Assembly (NCBI RefSeq): GCF_001659605.2
Contig: NC_035162.2
Span: forward strand, 30,260,153 to 30,324,152
DNA length: 64,000 bases
DNA from: Manihot esculenta
Taxonomy: Eukaryota > Streptophyta > Magnoliopsida > Malpighiales > Euphorbiaceae
Direction: 5' to 3'
A program made the translations under genes and the position numbers. Positions within the stretch are counted from its first letter, which is position 1, and each line of letters starts with the position of its first letter. Of this stretch, positions 1-11,724 are shown one piece after another. The notes under the pieces are model-generated. The model was not told the origin of the DNA. It searched no databases and saw nothing but the letters and a program-made list of their open reading frames with translations.

Positions 1-94
1 CTATAAATTAGAATCATCTAGCAAAGAAAAAAAAAACAAGCAATCAATCAAATAGCCCTGAACAAAAAAATTAACGGGAGAAAGTAACTACAAA

Positions 95-1495
95 ATGGCA
101 AGAGGGCACTGCGTTGATGCAACTCATTGTGTCCTCATTGCCATTCTTGTTGTTGCAACCACCGTTAGCTCTGATGATACAACACCAATACCAGCCGATG
201 ATTCTAAAGTAAGTAATTGGTTCCAAACTAATGTTAAGCCTTGGAAAAGTCGTAAAGGCACCTTAGATCCTGCTCTTGAAGCTGCTGAGGCCAAATCCAA
301 AATAATTACGGTCTCAAAAGATGGAAAAGGAAAGTTCAAGACCGTTACTGATGCGATTAAAAGTATTCCATTACAAAACAAAGAACGTGCAATTATAAAA
401 ATTGGTCCTGGAGTCTACACCGAGAAGATTGAAATTGAAAAAACTAAGCCTTTTATTACATTTCTTGGAGATCCTAAAGCCATGCCCACCTTGGCATTTG
501 GTGGCACCGCTCGTAAATATGGAACTCATTATAGTGGTACTGTAACGGTAGATTCTGATTATTTCATGGGGGTTAATATTATTTTTCAGGTGAGGTATTT
601 ACATATAAGCACATATACACACATATGTCTTAATTATCGTTTCATTTTGCTTAATGATTTGTGGTCTTATGATTCATTTATTCACCTCTTCCTTTGGTAT
701 AGAATACTGCACCAAAACCCCAATCGAACAAGCCGGGAGGTCAGGCAGTTGCATTAAGAATTAATGGTGACAAGGCAGCTTTCTATAACTGCAAATTTCT
801 TGGATTTCAAGACACATTATGTGATGATAGAGGACACCACTTTTATAGAAATTGTTACATTGAAGGCACTGTTGATTTTATTTTCGGAAGAGGAAGATCA
901 CTTTATTTGGTAAGAATATATATATATATATCAACATTGTTTTGTTTTTTTTTTTTTCTGAAAAGTGATATATTAGATAAAATATAACTATTATACCTTA
1001 TTTTAAATGCAGGAATCGCAACTAAATGTAGTAGATAATAAGGATTTGACATTCATCACAGCACAAGGAAAGGAGGAAAAATCAGAAAATTTTGGTTACT
1101 CATTCGTACAATGCAAAATAACTGGAAGTGGATCGGGATCATTTCTGGGACGAGCATGGAGGAAGATGCCACAGGTGATCTTCTCTTATACTGAAATGGG
1201 TGCTGTTGTTAATCCTCTTGGATGGTCAGACAATAGGCAACCTGACAGGGACAGGTAAACTAAATTATCTCTTACATCAAGCTCTGAGAGAGATAAAAAT
1301 GGTAATGAACTAATTAAGATGAATTGTTTGAAATGCAGCACGGTTTTCTTTGCAGAATATAAGAATTCAGGACCTGGATCGAATCCTAAAGGACGTGTTA
1401 AATTCACCAAGCAGCTAAAGGATGCACAAGCCAAAAACTTTCTCTCTCTTGGCTACATTCAGGGTTCTAAATGGTTGCTTCCACCTCCAAAGTAA
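95..1495 (+). CDS. Pectinesterase (pectin methylesterase, CE8), copy 1, four exons
   Basis: Exons read as 95-589, 703-909, 1013-1254 and 1339-1495, all with GT-AG introns; joined they give 366 aa ending in TAA. Pectinesterases remove methyl esters from homogalacturonan in the cell wall. Residues 1-26 look like a secretion signal. There is no PMEI-type pro-domain, so this is the short (type II) class, and the length is normal for it. Visible family motifs: GGQAVALR (Q179), GFQDTL (Q201, D202), GTVDFIFG (D223) and GSFLGRAW (R281, W283), which together match the Gln/Gln/Asp/Asp/Arg/Trp active site. The C-terminus GSKWLLPPP is typical. The start is the only ATG before the signal peptide, and bases 1-94 are probably 5' leader. 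A near-identical paralogue lies at 21660. Which tissue expresses it cannot be told from the sequence. Confidence 0.93.
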
Positions 1496-1589
1496 TATTT
1501 TTTAAGAGGATGTTTGGTTTACCTTTTTTTTCATAACTGATAGCTGATTAGTTTTCAACCAACTATTTTGTGTTTTTGGTAAACTATTT

Positions 1590-1634
1590 GAAAAGGCAGC
1601 TGATAGCTGATAGATACCTATCAGCTGCCTTTTC
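1590..1634. repeat. Perfect 17-bp hairpin just 3' of pectinesterase copy 1
   Basis: Arms 1590-1606 (GAAAAGGCAGCTGATAG) and 1618-1634 are perfect reverse complements with an 11-bp loop. It starts 95 bp after the stop codon, so it may lie in the 3' UTR. Neighbouring repeats of CTGATAG and CAGCTGATAG look like subterminal repeats of a hAT-like non-autonomous transposon. The same hairpin occurs after copy 2 at 23247-23291. Confidence 0.7.
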
Positions 1635-2434
1635 AATCAGCTCTCACGTTAGAATTTTTTTTCTCATCAGTTATGACTTTATTTTTTGTTTGGACCATAT
1701 TATCCCTTTAATTTTTGTTAACTACAAAATTTATAAAATAAAATAAATTTTAATTTACATCTGTAAATTATTTATACTTATAAAATAAATATAAATATTA
1801 TAAAAATAATTATATTAATTATACGAGAAAATTACTTTTTCATCCGTGAGGTATAACATAATTAACAGATTCGTCCCTCTATTTTTAACACCCAATACTT
1901 CAGTCCCTAAAGTTTGATTCCATAAAAGTTAGAGGTGATTCTATAAAAATTAGAGGTCCTTTCGTCAAAAATGCCGTTAGTGATAGGAAAAATGACTGAA
2001 TTACCCTTTTTAGCATCCAACACTTTAGTCCCTAAAATTTATTTCCTACAAATTTATAGGGTCGTCCCTCAAATAATCGAATCAACAAAATCTCATTTAC
2101 AAATCAAAGCAACAATTGAAAATCGCAAACTCAATCTCTACAAATAAATAAAAACTTCAATAAATATAATAGAAATCGAGGAAAAAAATATATTTTCGTT
2201 CCTGAGATATAACACATTTAATAGATTTATCCCTCTATTATTCTCGTCCAACGCTTTAGTTCCTGAAGTTTAATTCCGTTAAAATTTACGGAAGAAAATC
2301 TCAAACACAATCTTCACAAACAAATAAAAATTTCAATAAATTTAATAATGAAACTTGAAAAATATAATAAAAATAAAAATATATAAAATTTCAATTATTA
2401 AAAATAAAAAATTAAAATTCAATAGAAATTACTT

Positions 2435-2790
2435 TTGTAATGTTGCTCGTTGTCGATCACTGCTCGTCGTTCACTACTCTAGTTGCCCGCTGCTCGAGTC
2501 ACTAATTGTTCTCGTTTCTTGCCACTTGATGTGCATCCCATTTGCGCCACGCACTCCTTGCATCGCTAATCGTTTATCTAACAACTCGCGTCGCTCATTG
2601 CTCTTGTCTTCATCCATCGCATCGCTCATTCGTCGCATCTCCAACAACTCACATCACTCTCTGCTTGCATCTATAGCCACTCACGTCGTCGCTCACTGCT
2701 CTCATCTCCATCCACTCACATCGCTCACTACTCACTAACGTCACGTCACTTGCTGCTTGCGCTGTCGGTCGCTCGTGTCACTGCCGATCC
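2435..2790. repeat. Degenerate GC-richer simple repeat (CTCGTCGCTCACTG-like)
   Basis: A run of short, imperfect repeats built from TCGCTCAC, CACTGCTC and TCATCTCCATC, standing out from the AT-rich surroundings. The reading frames that cross it are low complexity and are not gene-like. A diverged copy lies at about 24115-24500, with small indels between the copies. Confidence 0.55.
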
Positions 2791-2935
2791 TCCGTCTCCT
2801 TTTCAATTACTACAAAATATGTTTTTAACATACAAATTTTGTAGTTTTGGGTATGTGTTAGACATGAATAATGAAGGGGGTATGGAAAGTAGATGAAAGA
2901 AATATGAGAATCTGAAGAGTAGAAGAAATTTTTAT

Positions 2936-3330
2936 TAGGAGAAATTACTACTTAGATCTTATCGGAAGGAGAAACTCACTAGTTGGTTCCTTGATTTTAA
3001 AAAATTCATTAAAATGGTTCTGACTTTTTAAAAAAATCTACTAGTTAGTCATTCCATTAGTTTTAGTCGTTAAGTATTTTAAAAAAATCTAAAATACTCT
3101 TGATACGAATGGTCTAATTAGTAAACTTTTTAATAATTTGAAGAACCAACTAATAAGTTTTTTTAAAACTATAGGGACCAAATAGTAAAATTTTTAATGA
3201 TAAAATTAACAGAGGGACTAAGTAGTAGATTTTTTTAAAATTTCATGGACGTATGAATGTATTTTTCAAAACCGAGTGATTAACTAGTAAGTTTCTCCAT
3301 ATTATAGGGACTAAGTAGTAATTTTTCTAT
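2936..3330. mobile_element. MITE-like element with terminal inverted repeats
   Basis: The left end (GAAATTACTACTTAG...GGAGAAACTCACTAGTTGGTT) and the right end, read on the other strand (GAAAAATTACTACTTAG...GGAGAAACTTACTAGTTAAT), are inverted repeats of about 55 bp. No coding capacity. It is present in both duplicated blocks (also about 24640-25030), so it predates that duplication. The target duplication is not clear by eye. Confidence 0.55.
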
Positions 3331-3723
3331 TTTATTACTCATAAGGGTATTTTTGGAATTACATTTAATCTCTTTCCTTTGACTAGATGCAAATCATTGA
3401 CTCTCCAATGGAAGAACCTTAGATTGTGATAGAATTAAATTTTAGGGATAAGATTCTAAAAATAAAAAGACAAATTATTAATTTATTATATAATATTAAG
3501 GACAACAATTATGTTTATCCGTCGTATTAACGACAACAATTATGTTTATCCGTCGTTTTACATATTAACAACAACAACTATGAAATACAATAAAAAGAAT
3601 ATTTCAGGTGCAATTAAGAATCAGCTAACAACACTAAGAATCAGTTATCAACTATAAGCTAACAACAACATCTATCAGATATCAATTATTAGCTATAACC
3701 AACAATTTACCTAATTAATGTTA

Positions 3724-4561
3724 GGGAAAATTACTTTTTAGTCCTTGAGATTTAACGTGATTAACACTTCTGTCTCTCTATTTTGGCGACCCAACACTTA
3801 AGTTCCTCACTTTCTCTTCTGTTCAAATTCGTAGTCCTTCCATCCAAAATCGCCGTTTGGGACACGTGAATTGACAAAATTGACCCTCACTAAAAGTCCC
3901 GCTATTTCAAAATCACGAAACTCAAACCCAATGCCTCTTCACTGTAGATTCTTCTTCTTCTTCTTCACCATAACTCCTACCCTTTTTGCAACTCTCAAAT
4001 AATATTTCAGGGAGAAGAAAGATGGAAAAGAGAAAAAAAAAAGAAAAAAAAGAAAAATCAACAATGTCAAAAGGAAATAGAGAAAGTATGAGGGAGAACA
4101 AAGATGAAAAAGAGAAAAAAAGAAAAGAAAAGAAAAGAAAAATCAACAATGTCAAAAAGAAATAGAGAAAATATAAGGGAGAAAGAAGATGAAAAAGAGA
4201 AAAAAAAAGAAAAAGAAAAATCAACCATGTCAAAAGAAAATAGAGAAAATATGAGGGAGAAGAAAGATGAAAACAAGAGAGAGAGAGAAAAAAAAAAAAA
4301 GAGGAGAATTAACAATGAATAAAAGGAAATGGAGAAAATATGAAAAAGAAGAAAGATAAGGATTTCACGTTGAGAGGAGGGTATTTTTAGAAAAAATTAT
4401 CACCTCTCACCTTTGACTCTTTGACCAAACGGCTTAAATGGACGGAACGACTACAAATTTGGACGGAAGAGAAAGTGAGGGATTTAAGTGTTGGGTCGCC
4501 AAAATAGAAGACTATAAGTGTTAATTATGTTAAATCTCAGGAACTAAAAAGTAATTTTCCC
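3724..4561. mobile_element. 838-bp Mutator-like MITE, 9-bp target duplication
   Basis: The ends are long inverted repeats of about 120-140 bp starting GGGAAAATTACTTTTTAGT and ending ACTAAAAAGTAATTTTCCC. Flanks TTAATGTTA at 3715-3723 and 4562-4570 form a 9-bp duplication. The paralogous block has a single TTAATGTTA at 25335-25343 with no insert, an unoccupied site. Long TIRs with a 9-bp duplication are typical of MULE-type non-autonomous transposons. No transposase is encoded. The insertion happened after block A was duplicated, or the other copy never had it. Confidence 0.88.
4008..4345. repeat. Purine-rich tandem repeat (about 80-bp unit, ~4 copies) inside the MITE
   Basis: The unit runs GGGAGAA(G/C)AAAGATG, an A/G-rich tract, ATCAACAATGTCAAAA, then GAAATAGAGAAA. 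Starts are seen near 4010, 4091, 4178 and 4255. Open frames over it encode only Lys/Glu/Arg-rich low complexity and are probably not genes. Confidence 0.7.
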
Positions 4562-4689
4562 TTAATGTTATACTAATTATGAAATACAATAAAAAGTCAT
4601 TCGTCCATGTCTCAACCGTAAATTTATTAAAATAATGAAATACAGCTAAAAAAATATAAATTAGTAAGTATCGTAAAAATTAAATAAAA

Positions 4690-5345
4690 TAATTAAATAA
4701 AAATAAAATAATTAAATTTATATATTACATATCAAATAATAAAAAAACAAATGTCTAATTAGTTTTATAAATTATACACTTTTAAATTTGGCAAACTCAT
4801 AAAAAATTAACTGCAAAATAAAATTATAAATTTAATTTTTTAGAAATTTAAAAAAATTAAAATAAGTTTTGTATGTTATTTTAACTTTTTTTAAATGTGA
4901 CTAATTACATAAATTAAAAAATAAAAATAAAATTAAAATAATTTTTGCAATTGTTTTAACTCTTCTTTTTTCAACTATGCCTAATTTTAATTTCATACGA
5001 ATTAAAAAAGTTCAAATAATTTCTATGTATTATTTTAAATTTTTTAAAAAATGTGACTAATTTTAATTTGTAAAATAAAAAAATTGTGTATACTATTTTA
5101 ATTTTTATTTAGAAATATGACTAATTTTAATTTTGCAAAACTAAAAAAAAAAATTGTTGCATTTAAAATAATTTCAGAAAGATAAAATAATGTGTCTGCA
5201 AAATATAGTGCAAGTGAAAAATATAACTAAGTTTAATTTTTGAAAAACTAAAAAATAAAATAAAAATAAGAAAATCAGTGAATTTGAGATATTACACTCT
5301 TAATAACTACAACATTAGTGTAAAAATCTAGTTAATAGTATATAC
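4690..5345. other. AT-rich intergenic stretch, degenerate repeats
   Basis: Homology with the second block A ends near 4690. The stretch is very AT-rich with loosely repeated (A)TGACTAATTTTAATTT and TATTATTTTAA elements at roughly 70-90 bp spacing. No gene or RNA was recognised. Confidence 0.5.
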
Positions 5346-5349
5346 AAAC

Positions 5350-5960
5350 CTGATACTATATAAGAATCACCAAAAGTAATCCATGAATTGTCATCACAAA
5401 ATAGGGCCATATGATAAGGATCTGGGTACTACGGTCCCACTCAAGGAAAGGAAAACCTGGAGACCTTAAAATCCGGTTTATCATTAAGATTCGCTCTCCC
5501 CTTGATAGGACGAGTCTCTGCATAAAATTACCGTTAGCAGGTACAATCCAGCAGACCCACGTTACGCCTCTAATCAAGAGATACTCAGCCGGTCAACTCA
5601 ATGGGATCCCTTATTAAGTCAGCCAGCCACATCATCGCTGGATCACAAGGAAATATTATATTTATCCCCATCTTTTTATAGTATAAAAAAGGAACGATCA
5701 CAAAGATAAAGGTACATAATTCTTACACTACTCAAGTTCGAAGCAATTCATTACAAAGCAATTCATTACATACACCCTATTGTGGGTAACCACCACCTCA
5801 TATTCTCTTTCTTGTAAATCTAGCCAATCATAGCACAACTTTATTTTATGGCCACATTATTTGATTCCACAGCCGGGAGTCCATTGGATCCTCTCTATTC
5901 ATTTGGATTGTAAACCGGTCTCCTACTTTTTTCTTGTAGGAGGAAATCTCTCTCTTCTCT
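5350..5960 (+). repeat. Probable LTR/leader of a Tat-like gypsy remnant
   Basis: A unique, GC-richer segment immediately upstream of a gag remnant. It contains a TATA-like stretch (TTTTTATAGTATAAAAAAG near 5670) and ends in a C/T-rich leader before the ATG at 5969. The position suggests LTR plus 5' leader, but no second LTR, primer site or target duplication was found, so the borders are uncertain. Confidence 0.35.
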
Positions 5961-5968
5961 CTCTCAAA

Positions 5969-8900
5969 ATGGACGGTAGGTCATGAGCAATTGCTAATAT
6001 TGCTATTAATGAGAGCTTTATCATTTCTTCCACTCCTAACAGTGAATAAAACACCCTTCCAATGGTCAATGAAGCAGATGTTAGCAATCTAAACAACAAA
6101 CAGATGATCTAGTACATCCAAAAGTTGCAGGCTACTCTCAAGCAATATAAAGCTTAGGGGGGGTGTCAGTCATGATGCCCGAAGGAAGGCAAGAAGCCTT
6201 CATTGACACTCCTATGCCTTGGACAGAGGCGATCAAAAGGATGTCCAAAGGGAGAGCCGAGTTAGAAGAGGGTGAATCGGACGATGCTCTGAAAGGTGTC
6301 AACTGGAAGTTGATACAGGCTGTCCAAAGGTACCAGAGAGAGCAAGAAAAAGATTTTGGTCTGGATGGTGCCTCCCCTCTTTCGGAGGAAATCTTAGCAT
6401 AAACATGCCCACCAAATTCAATTTGCCTAGCTTGGATAAGTATGATGGAATAGCAAATTCCAGGAGTCACCTGGTGATTTTTAGGATGACCATGCAACTT
6501 CAGAATGTCAACGACTTCGCATTGTGTCGAGTGTTTCCATCAACAATCGCAGGTTTGGCTAAGAAATAGTACCAACATCTGAGTTTAGGTTTGATTCAGA
6601 ACTTTATGTAGTTTGCTACACTATTTAAATATCAATTTATTACTTGTATACCTCCTAAAAAACTATCCTCTGACTTGCGAAAGATCCACTAAAGAGAGGG
6701 TGAGTCTCTAATGAGATTTATCTCATGGTTCAATATTGAAGAATACAGGTGGAAGAGTTGGGTTATGAGATAACGTGTGAAGCATTGAAGAAAGGAAAAT
6801 ACAACGTCAAGTTCATAGGTTCCTTGATAAAAAATCCAACCTCAACGTATCAATAGTTGATAGACAAGGCCCAAAAGTATATTAGACTAGATGACAAAGT
6901 CCAAGCACTACGAGAGGATAAAAGGGTGAACCAAAAGCAAAACTAAAGCTGGAAAGGCGAGGACATGAAGGAGACCACAAGAGTTATTGATAGAACATAT
7001 TTTAGTCCTTTTTATCTTGATATTAATGATGATTATTTACATGATTTCTGCTTAATTTAGTGTTCTTGGCATTGTTTTGCAGAAAATGGTGTAAAAGGAC
7101 ATTCTGGAGAAAATACCCCTAAAGCTGCCTTATTTGGAGCAAAGGAGAGCAAGCCTGCCAAGTTGAAATCAAGTCAAGCTAAATATGGAAAGTTCTAAAT
7201 AAGGAAAGTGGCAAAGAAGGAAAGAACATTCAGCCAAAGCAATTTGAAATTTGAATTTCAAATCAGCAAGTTGCCTTTTCCTTATTCAAGAAGCCATATC
7301 TCAAGTTGCCATAATTGAAGAGCCAAAAAAGGAAAGTATTTTGAAAATCAAATCTCCAAGATTCATATTCAGATATTGGATTTCAAGATCCATCTTGCTA
7401 AGGAAGCCAAATCTTGAAGATCACATGTTTCCCACTTCATGCCATGCATATTCAAATTTCCAAAGGAGGCTCCACCTTCCTCTTTAGTGAATGGGCAGCC
7501 TCCAAAAACGTGGGCAGCCTCTTGGACACACCTTGGGCAGTATCTTGAAGACCTTGGACAGTAATTAAAAGACCAAAGAGCCCCCCACTTGCAATTCAAG
7601 ACATGCTCCACGTTTTTCCCTTCACACATGCACATAGAAGGCACATGTTGGACCAAGGGCACTTTGGGCAGCCTCTAAAAGACTCATGGACTGCCATGAA
7701 ACCCTAGGCAGCCTCCCAAGACATATTTAAAGCCTTCAAGAAGCCTAGAAGAAGAGAATTCATCCTCCAAAATTCGGCCAAGCAAGGGCAGCCCCTTCTC
7801 CACCTTAGTTTTTCATCTTCTTGCTTTCTTTTCATCTATTTTCTGTTTTGGTTCAGCCATGAGTGGCTGAAACCCTTTTTCTAGTTGAGGATTGGTTGAA
7901 ACTAAGGTTGTTTAAAGGGTTATGAGATCTGAACAGAAACTTTTGTCTTTGATTTTATTCAATATTCATGCAATTGATGCTTAATTCTAAGATTGCTTTG
8001 TTATTTTGATCAAATTGGCCACTTGATTCTTGATTGCAAAGTTAATTGATTGTTGGATTAGGATATTTGTTAGTCCGTAATTGCTGGAAATATTCTGTCC
8101 ATAGAACACTTGGTGTAAAAATTCCAAGGAATTGCATGATCTAACATCATCTCATGCGTTTGAGTAGTTAGGGTTCGGATCTTTCTTGTTCTTCATGCAA
8201 TTGGCAATTGTTTTGATGCCTATGGCCCAAGGACGTTCCTTGGCAATTTGTTGATTAGTAATTGGTTAGAGGACGTTCCCTAATCAGTTTGTTCATAAGG
8301 AAAGACATGGTGGTGAGAAGCGTCTTCCACCCCCATAACCAACCTATTGAATCAATCAAGATAACCATGTTTCAATGATCAACCCAAACAACCAAAGTGG
8401 ATCCATATCTTCAACTAGACCTTTCTCATATTGATTTCTTATTCTATTTTGATTACTTACTGTTTTAATTGCTTTCAATAGTTGTTAGTCAAATCATCTT
8501 AAAACCCCCCTTTTTACTTTCCTTGCACTTGTTTCTATTTCTCTTTGATTACTTGCTTTCACTTCTGCTTTCAATTAGTTCTATTGGTCTTGATTGAGAT
8601 AAATAAATAGGTAATCAATTCTCTGTGGATACGATTCTTCACCACTATCTGCAGTTGTAAATTGTAGGTAACCAAGAAGGTTATTTTTGACCGGCTTCGA
8701 CAACCGCTCCTGTCAGTTATCCCGTCTCTGAAGGAGGGACGACCAAAGTAAGTATAAGCATTAGACTCCATTAAATGACTCACAGACACGCATTTTAATA
8801 TGGATAAGGAAAATGACAAGAAGGTTAAGTGGGCCGCCAAACTCAATCTCGAGAAAGCAAAAAAAAGAGATAGGATCAAGAACTATCATTTTCAGGAAGA

Positions 8901-9230
8901 CCGTAGAATACGATGGAGAAATGTCAATAGCTGAAAAATGAAATCGAAAGACTGATAAGGGATGTCACATTTTGGAAGTTTTCCAGAAAAAAATAGAAAA
9001 GAGAGAAACTCGAATGTGAGGTGATAACTCTTGAGAATCCTGACCAAGAATCTGTAGGGGTTATCCATATAGTCACAGCAGGACCCATCAATGAAATTAA
9101 CGAACTAAAGAAGATGTCCTAAAGGTTCATCAATAGAGGCATGTCACACGTCTATAATGTAAGGGACTTAATCTCTAAAAGAACAGTTGTAACCAAAGGT
9201 CATCCTAAGTCTGGTAAGGTGGGCAAAAAA
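5969..9230 (+). pseudogene. Decayed gag of a Tat-like Ty3/gypsy element (split by a solo LTR)
   Basis: Fragments in changing frames resemble Tat-lineage Gag: a segment around 6160-6400 with RYQREQEKDFGLDGASPLSEE, then PTKFNLPSLDKYDG with SRSHLVIFRMTMQ around 6400-6500, then a segment around 6860 (KAQKYIRLDDKVQALRED). After the solo LTR (6988-8715) the same gag continues to about 9230, ending with a segment resembling the Gag-protease region. Many stops and frameshifts, so not functional. Minus-strand relatives lie at 12640-13660, 18615-19300 and 57500-58270. Lineage assignment is by motif appearance only. Confidence 0.6.
6988..8715 (+). mobile_element. Solo LTR, 1728 bp, target duplication GTTAT
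   Basis: Begins TGATAGAACATATTTTAG and ends CGACAACCGCTCCTGTCA, so TG...CA. It is flanked by GTTAT at 6983-6987 and 8716-8720. The related minus-strand gag at about 13015-13045 shows the uninterrupted sequence (ATCACAAGAGTTATCTC on that strand), confirming an insertion. No internal domain or second LTR is present, so it probably arose by LTR-LTR recombination. The tail (TCTCTGTGGATACGATTC) resembles gypsy Athila/Tat LTR ends. Orientation is inferred from that tail. Small frames inside it are not gene-like. Confidence 0.85.
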
Positions 9231-9389
9231 TAGAAAGCCTACCACCAAAACCATTTTGCAAGAACCCATCTTCTTCCCAAATCTCACTTTCACTTTGAAT
9301 TGTGATATTTTGCTTTAAAAAAAACTCGACTGCAATCTCTTATCCGTTTATACTTCCTATGGTAATTTTTGTTTCCTTCTTTCTCTTTA

Positions 9390-11390
9390 GAATGAATAGG
9401 AATACTTCCTCTTCTCTGACCCCTAGTGGAGGTTTCGCCTCGAGCTCCTTCTCCGATGGACCCATCTGTGCCCCGGTCCGTATCGACCCATTAAAAGAGT
9501 CTTAAGAAAGCAAAGGTAGCATGATTAGTGATATCATGTCCATCCTATCGGAGCGTGATGTTGACTGTCTCTATGATACCTACCAAATCCTTTGAGAGAT
9601 CTCTCATGTCTTTGCTCCTTTTCCATGCATTCGTGTTAATGATTTGATTCATGTTGAGGATACTATTATGGTCTTCGAGGAGCAATTGAAGGTGGGCCTC
9701 CGATTACCTATGGACCCATTTTTAGTTGATGTCCTTCGATTCCACAAGCTTTCAATTGTCTAGCTGCATTATAATAAATGGGGAATTCTGGTGGCTTTTC
9801 AGTTTGTCTGCCTCAACAACTATATCAAACCGAGTGTAGCGCTCTTTTTCCAACTATATCAACTGGCTACTTGCAAAAATAAGGAACTTTGGTATTTTAA
9901 CTGGCAAAAACACCTGATCATGTTCAACTAGATACCTTACTCCTTAAAGCGGTGGAAAAATAATTTTTTTGTCCTTCATCACTGGACACTAGGGGTTTTG
10001 GGCACATCAAACAAGATGGCACTTCTGAGTGGAATTGAAGAAGAATGGGGTCCGTCCTAGGAGGGATGAGGATGAGGTTTTAGCCTTTCTCTTGATGAAG
10101 ACTAAGTTTCCAAAGAAAATGGACATTACCCAGGCAGTGAGGAATGCCATTTTGTCTTAGCAGATTCATTTGCAAGCAAGCTAGACTCAAGGCCCCCACC
10201 TGCCTAGCCTTCTAGTCTTCGGGGAAAGCACCTCCCTAGCTGGAGATCACGGTACTTTTTCTTTCTGTCTTTTTTTTTTAGGTTTTGAACTGTCTTACTT
10301 ACTTTTCTCTTTTTACAGATAATGCTGCACTTAAAATCAAATTTGCTAAAGCGACACATGCTGCCCACAAAGCAAAGGCTGTTGCGGGGCTACTGGTCCC
10401 CTTGTTAAGCATGCTCGCCCCATGTAAGAAGTGATAATGCTTCCTCCTCCCCTGGCCCAACCTATGGCGAAAGAGCCAGGCCATTTATAGCATGATGCTT
10501 CTACCCTGGGCGCCTCTGCTTCTACCTCCACTTCTGAGATTCCTACTGCTGTTCCCACTCCTTCTGAACCTGCTCCTGTGAGCGTGGGTTTGAATCCTCA
10601 TGGCCTCCGAGCATCTAGCGCCTGAAAATGGTGCTAAACCGAGCACCTTCACTCCTTGATGATCCTACTGTAGGCATCCTGTTAATGAAAAGTGTCCTGA
10701 GGCCCGTGGATCGCCGCTGCCTAAATGAGCTCAAGACAGACGAGCTTTTTGATAATGTTATGCACTCTGCGTTGGAGAGTGCCCTCTGTGCCTATGTGGC
10801 CAAGGAGCACCATAAAGCCTTGTGGCTGGAGTTTGGCACACAAGAGACAAATAGGAAGCTCTTGGTGGAGGAATGCTCAATGTTGAAGACTTAGGTTGAC
10901 GAAGTGGAGGGCACCATGAAGAAGACCCTAGAGTCTGTGGCTTGACTCTAGACTGAGCTGAATGGGGCCAATGCTTCCAAGCTGGTCCTTGAGAATTGAG
11001 CAAAGATTGCCGAGGACCAGGTGGCCCTGCTGCATCGCCAAGTCTTGGAGCTAAAGGCTCAAGTTGTAGAGGCCCGGGCCAACTCCACCAGGATTGCTGA
11101 GCTTAAGCCAGAGCTACGGGAGGCATTGGCCCAAGGTAGGGAGATGTTCGTGCAAGGCCAAGACTCGGTAAAGAAGGATCTGGCGAAATGATTTCCTTCC
11201 AAAGACTTTTCTTAGATAGGTGGCATCTTCCCTGAGGAGGTGAAAGATGCGATTATTGAGGGGGAGGAATGAGCTGAGGGCAGCCGCAACGACCAGGTCT
11301 CTGTAAACAATGTAATAGATGTAGAAAATAGTGACTTCATAGAGACTCGAGTGGAGGAACCCAAAAACATTCCTATTCCCACATAATCTT
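9390..11390 (+). pseudogene. Decayed additional ORF of a gypsy element ('putative gypsy type transposon' type), copy 1
   Basis: Broken frames beginning near 9391 include GLRLPMDPFLVDVLRFHKLS, WGILVAFQFVCLNNYIKPSV and LSGIEEEWGPS. This pattern is known from plant 'putative gypsy type transposon' proteins, which are accessory ORFs of Tat-like elements. The C-terminal part (10628-11200) is a heptad-rich coiled coil (AKEHHKALWLEFGTQETNRK, then VLELKAQVVEARANS). Several in-frame stops, so it is a pseudogene. A second copy at 25456-26912 is split from its tail at 57055-57290 by the nested retrotransposons. Confidence 0.6.
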
Positions 11391-11724
11391 TTATAACTTC
11401 AATAAAAATATTTTCTCATGTCATTACTTTAACTGAGTGTCTGCATATCCTGCGCTCATTCACAACCCTCTTGTAAGACTTAAATAATTTCTTTTAAAGA
11501 ACTGATAAGGATTAACACCCATCCACCTTAGTGGTAATAAACAGCTTGAAAACTTTGAACAATGATGATAACACTCGGATATATGGCCTAGAAAATGTCT
11601 ACCTCGGGTCTAAAGTATTCTATGGAATTTTTTATAATTTTGAGGGTAGTACTCGCTCGTGAACACTCGTCTTGAGGCTTAGGCCTCGAGTGTCTCAAAA
11701 GTCTTATATGGGGGCCATCACCTA

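Larger units (their letters stand above)
1505..3714. repeat. Non-coding block downstream of PME copy 1, rich in old MITE-like repeats
   Basis: No convincing gene. The left end (TGTTTGGTTTACC then CTGATAGCTGATTAG) and the right end (about 3600-3714, CTATCAGATATCAATTATTAG..AATTTACC) are loosely inverted, as in an eroded hAT-like element. Inside, two related segments at about 1827-1915 and 2190-2275 (ATTACTTTTTCATCC..., TATATTTTCGTTCC...) are diverged direct repeats. The block is repeated at 23154-25340. The transposon interpretation is tentative. Confidence 0.35.

Noticed and set aside
2355..2738. 127-aa Ser/His/Leu-rich ORF after PME copy 1
   Set aside because: Low-complexity simple repeat. 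The second copy at 24034-24375 has indels that change the frame, so there is no protein-level conservation.
3922..4322. Lys/Glu-rich and Phe/Leu/Ser-rich ORFs on both strands
   Set aside because: Translation of the purine-rich tandem repeat inside the MITE.
7251..7662. ORFs of 78 and 97 aa on opposite strands
   Set aside because: They lie within the solo LTR and show no family resemblance.
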